Part shown: positions 61,602-64,000 of the stretch, piece after piece
Position numbering within the stretch: the stretch's first letter is position 1
Layout: the number at the start of each line of letters is the position of its first letter
DNA from: JAAFHB01 sp037128295
GTDB lineage: Bacteria; Bacteroidota; Bacteroidia; Bacteroidales; Prolixibacteraceae
Direction: 5' to 3'
Assembly (NCBI GenBank): GCA_037128295.1
Contig: JBAXWR010000006.1
Coordinates: forward strand, 7,314 to 71,313
Length of the DNA stretch: 64,000 bases
Made by a program: the position numbers and the translations under genes
The notes under the pieces: generated by a model
Database searches by the model: none
Seen by the model: the letters and a program-made list of their open reading frames with translations, nothing else
What the model was told of the DNA's origin: nothing

Positions 61602-61647
61602 ATTTTCAGACATTTATTTGAATTACGTGAAAAACGTTCGAATCTTG

Positions 61648-61740
61648 TTTTAGTGTCCGGGTGACTGGAAAGCAGACAATCTTCGTGCTGGCATTTGCTA
61701 TAAGTCACTGGGACACTGCATCCTAAAGTTTGTTTTAGTG
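61648..61740 (+). repeat. R2 repeat, right copy
   Basis: TTTAGTGTCCGGGTGACT ... AAGTCACTGGGACACTGCAT ... CTAAAGTTTGTTTTAGTG. Aligns in opposite orientation with 45482-45575 across the ~16-kb defence island. The GTGTCCGGGTGACT and AGTCACTGGGACAC ends form a stem. Confidence 0.7.
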
Positions 61741-62042
61741 TCCATGTGCCTTGGGATTTCTGTCTCATCCTTTGCACGACTTGAACTCGCGGCGCACGGA
61801 TCGTTTGAGCTTTTTTGGATTTCATATCGAACCGGCGCCACATAAAAAAATTAGGGATGAGACTGACTCCAATTTTCGCGGGTTGGGTCCCACACTTTTC
61901 TAGTTTATATACCAGATTACCAATATATTATAATTATATTGACGGAAATGGGGTACAGCCCCTAATGTGGTAAATGGCTTAATTGACCCTGTCCACTATT
62001 CGGAGGCCGTTTCCTGGCCGGGTTTTTGTCAATAGATTTCTT

Positions 62043-62050
62043 TAATTTTG
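62043..62050 (+). promoter_or_regulatory. -7 box (TAATTTTG) upstream of the DUF3108 gene
   Basis: TAATTTTG fits TAnnTTTG, 54 nt before the ATG at 62105. Confidence 0.4.
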
Positions 62051-62104
62051 TTGATCACAAAACTTTAGAATAAGTATTTCTGTTATTCATTCAAAAATCT
62101 GCAT

Positions 62105-62896
62105 ATGACAGTTCGCTTGATTTTTACCTTTTTGATCTTTTTTCTGGTTACCGTAGTTAAAGGACAGGAATTATATATTCCTACCATCAAGCCAAATACA
62201 GTTTTTAAGGCTGGCGAGAAGCTCAGTTACCAGATAAAATATGGTTTTATTGTAGGTGGGGCAACCACCCTAACACTCGAAGAGGCCGAATACAACAACA
62301 AACCGGTCTTTCATGCCATTGCAGTTGGTGAGACGACGGGGGTGGCCGAACAACTTTATGGTGTAAAAGATGTCTATGAAAGTTGGTTCGACAAAGAGAC
62401 CAACCTGCCATATAAACAGATCCGCAACATCAAGGAGGGGAGTTACACGAAATACAATGTTGTCACTTATGATCGTGAAAACAATACCGTCTATTCAATG
62501 CTATCGGGTTTACATCAGGTTCCCGAAAAAATTCTTGATCTGGCTTCGACATTCTATTACCTGCGGCGGATCGATTATTCAAGAGTTAAAGATGGGGATG
62601 TGATTTTTGTGAACATGTATTTTGCCGATGAAATCTTCCCGTTCCAACTCAGGTACATGGGAAAAGAGTCCCTTAAAACCAAATTCGGAAAGATCAATTG
62701 CTTGAAAATCTGTCCTGTTGTGGAGGCTGGCCGCATGTTCAAAACACAGGATGGTTTAACAATCTGGTTTACCGATGATGGAAACTTTCTCCCGGTTCTG
62801 GTTCGTATGGATATTCGCATTGTTGGTTCGGTGATTTTGAAACTTGTTAAATATGAGAACATTGTAAATCAATCAGTTATAGAAATAGATGGTTGA
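62105..62896 (+). CDS. Exported DUF3108-domain protein
   Basis: 263 residues with a signal peptide (MTVRLIFTFLIFFLVTVVKGQ). The rest is one beta-rich domain of the DUF3108 type (FKAGEKLSYQIKYGFIVGGATTLTLEEAEYNNKPVFHAIAVGETTGVAEQLYGVKDVYESWFD). The family's job is not known; it is thought to sit in the periplasm or outer membrane. A -7 box is 54 nt upstream. The next gene (GH26) starts 68 bp later in the same direction, so they may share a transcript, though the link is only by position. The product looks complete, ending SVIEIDG. Confidence 0.88.
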   Translation: MTVRLIFTFLIFFLVTVVKGQELYIPTIKPNTVFKAGEKLSYQIKYGFIVGGATTLTLEEAEYNNKPVFHAIAVGETTGVAEQLYGVKDVYESWFDKETNLPYKQIRNIKEGSYTKYNVVTYDRENNTVYSMLSGLHQVPEKILDLASTFYYLRRIDYSRVKDGDVIFVNMYFADEIFPFQLRYMGKESLKTKFGKINCLKICPVVEAGRMFKTQDGLTIWFTDDGNFLPVLVRMDIRIVGSVILKLVKYENIVNQSVIEIDG

Positions 62897-62964
62897 TTGG
62901 TATTCAATTGATACCGCAATCAACTTTCTTAATGTAGGATCTCCTCATTTCAAATTTTATACCA

Positions 62965-63966
62965 GTGAAAAATTCAATCCTCTTTTTGCTGATCATTTTA
63001 TTATGTTGCTCCTATTTTCCTGCCAATGCCAGGAAGAAATCAAAATTTCAGTCAATTAATTATTTGAAGTTTATTTCAGGGGTTAAAACTGTTGCTGGAA
63101 TTCACAATAGGGAACCCAATGCCGAACCTGCCAGATGGACCAATGAGGTTGATTCTGTTACCGGAAAGTTTCCCGGATTGTGGAGTGGCGATTTCTTATT
63201 CCAACAGGATAATATCAATAACAGGCAATTAATGGTTGATGAGGCTTTGAAACAATGGAACAATGGGGCTTTGGTCAACATCATGTGGCATTCCTGCAAC
63301 CCTGCTTTAGAGGAACCTTGTGGCTGGGATTCAAAAGGGGTGAAAAGCAAACTGACCAATGAACAGTGGAAGGAATTAACGACCGATGGTTCCCCCCTGA
63401 ATCTAAGATGGAAGGAAAGGGTCGATGAAGTATCTGGTTATCTGATGTTTCTACAGAAGAAAAGGGTCGAAGTACTTTGGCGTCCGATGCACGAAATGAA
63501 CCAGGGAGCCTTTTGGTGGGGAGGACGTCCCGGCCCGGATGGGACAACTAAATTATACAGGATGCTGCACGACTATATGACCCACACAAAGAAATTGACC
63601 AACCTGATCTGGGTTTGGGATATCCAGGATTTTGATACCCTTCAGGAGGATGCCAAAGTCTATAATCCCGGTGACAAATATTGGGATCTGGCAGCCTTGG
63701 ATGTCTATAATGACAATAGTGGTTATAACCCCGAAAAGTACAATGTAATGGTATCAGTTTCCAAAGGTAAGCCCATTGCAATTGGGGAGTGTCAGAAACT
63801 TCCAACTGCTGAACAACTGTCGGCTCAACCCAGGTGGGCATTTTTCATGGGCTGGTCGGAACTTGAATTCAAGAAAAATTCAATAGAACAGATTCAGGCA
63901 GTCCACAATGCTGCCAATGTGATTACACTTGACGAAATGCCGGGGTGGAAAAAGAAGACAAATTAA
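62965..63966 (+). CDS. GH26 beta-mannanase
   Basis: 333 residues from a GTG start at 62965, which leads into a signal peptide (KNSILFLLIILLCCSYFPANA); no ATG exists in the leader. The catalytic barrel shows WHSCNPALEEP, WRPMHEMNQGAFWWGG (acid/base Glu177) and IAIGECQKLP (nucleophile Glu275). GH26 enzymes cut beta-1,4-mannan; some members act on mixed-linkage glucan or xylan. The Trp-rich loop around residues 183-187 fits substrate binding. With the GH38 alpha-mannosidase at 8.2 kb it suggests that the strain handles mannose-rich glycans, although the two genes are far apart. The gene ends at 63966, 34 bp before the window edge. Confidence 0.9.
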   Translation: MKNSILFLLIILLCCSYFPANARKKSKFQSINYLKFISGVKTVAGIHNREPNAEPARWTNEVDSVTGKFPGLWSGDFLFQQDNINNRQLMVDEALKQWNNGALVNIMWHSCNPALEEPCGWDSKGVKSKLTNEQWKELTTDGSPLNLRWKERVDEVSGYLMFLQKKRVEVLWRPMHEMNQGAFWWGGRPGPDGTTKLYRMLHDYMTHTKKLTNLIWVWDIQDFDTLQEDAKVYNPGDKYWDLAALDVYNDNSGYNPEKYNVMVSVSKGKPIAIGECQKLPTAEQLSAQPRWAFFMGWSELEFKKNSIEQIQAVHNAANVITLDEMPGWKKKTN

Positions 63967-64000
63967 AAGAATCTCTGTTATAAGTATTTACTAACTAAAG

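Larger units (their letters stand above)
60797..62104. other. Non-coding repeat-rich region (1308 bp)
   Basis: Upstream of the defence operon. It holds the possible operon promoter (60958-60965), an R1-like core (GATTGCGCCGCAAGGT near 61094), a 240-bp long inverted repeat (61362-61601), R2 right copy (61648-61740), and a -7 box for the DUF3108 gene. Minus-strand frames at 61011-61214 and 61592-61843 have no domain and lie in or across repeats. Confidence 0.65.

Noticed and set aside
61011..61843. Two minus-strand frames (67 and 83 codons)
   Set aside because: Short, no domain, one overlaps R2; no promoter.

Overview
This is a piece of a low-to-moderate GC Bacteroidota chromosome. The marine or sediment polysaccharide degraders of the Marinilabiliales/Prolixibacteraceae type are my best guess, but the lineage is inferred. 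Supporting signs are a SusC/SusD pair next to an ECF sigma/FecR anti-sigma couple, many secreted glycoside hydrolases and sulfatases, promoter boxes of the Bacteroidota type (TAnnTTTG about 20 to 60 nt before several starts), and mostly no Shine-Dalgarno sequence. No rRNA, tRNA, transposase or CRISPR array was seen.

Layout. 1-17 kb: an edge-truncated Gfo/Idh/MocA oxidoreductase, a large secreted GH-like protein with a C-terminal carbohydrate-binding module, a three-gene island of unusual make-up (acidic protein, PD-(D/E)XK-type protein, HhH/OGG-fold-like protein, 3.6-5.4 kb), a WG-repeat protein, a GH38 alpha-mannosidase, a second Gfo/Idh/MocA oxidoreductase, and a GH2 beta-galactosidase followed by a frameshifted STM3941-like membrane protein gene. 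17.8-23 kb (minus strand): lipoate-protein ligase, an unknown exported protein and a second GH2 enzyme. 23-27 kb: a hipBA-like locus whose hipA carries an in-frame stop codon, then a LytS/LytR-type two-component pair. 27-45 kb: ECF sigma, FecR anti-sigma, SusC (with an STN signalling domain), SusD, two sulfatases of different formylglycine type, a membrane histidine kinase with a perfect 30-bp palindrome inside its coding sequence, GH10 xylanase, a beta-helix protein, a small outer-membrane-like protein, a sugar isomerase-like protein and a predicted alpha/alpha-barrel protein. This is a polysaccharide utilisation locus: glycan sensing by SusC/FecR/sigma, import by SusCD, and depolymerisation and desulfation outside the inner membrane.

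45.4-62 kb is a defence island on the minus strand. A three-gene operon (SNF2-family helicase, Eco57I-like adenine methyltransferase, and a 1721-residue DEAD/DEAH helicase with a DUF1998 region and a Vsr/DUF559-like C-terminal nuclease domain) has the gene order of class 1 DISARM, but drmA and drmB look fused and a nuclease domain stands where drmC would be. Downstream lies an AbiEi/AbiEii-type toxin-antitoxin pair. Dispersed non-coding repeats surround these genes: a ~215-bp repeat (R1, three copies) brackets the toxin-antitoxin pair, an inverted pair of ~95-bp repeats (R2) flanks the whole island, and a 240-bp long inverted repeat sits at its right side. The window ends with a DUF3108 protein and a GH26 mannanase.

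The most interesting items are the compact DISARM-like operon with its built-in nuclease domain, the repeat architecture around it, the PD-(D/E)XK/HhH three-gene cluster, the nonsense-split hipA, and the palindrome inserted in frame in a histidine kinase gene.
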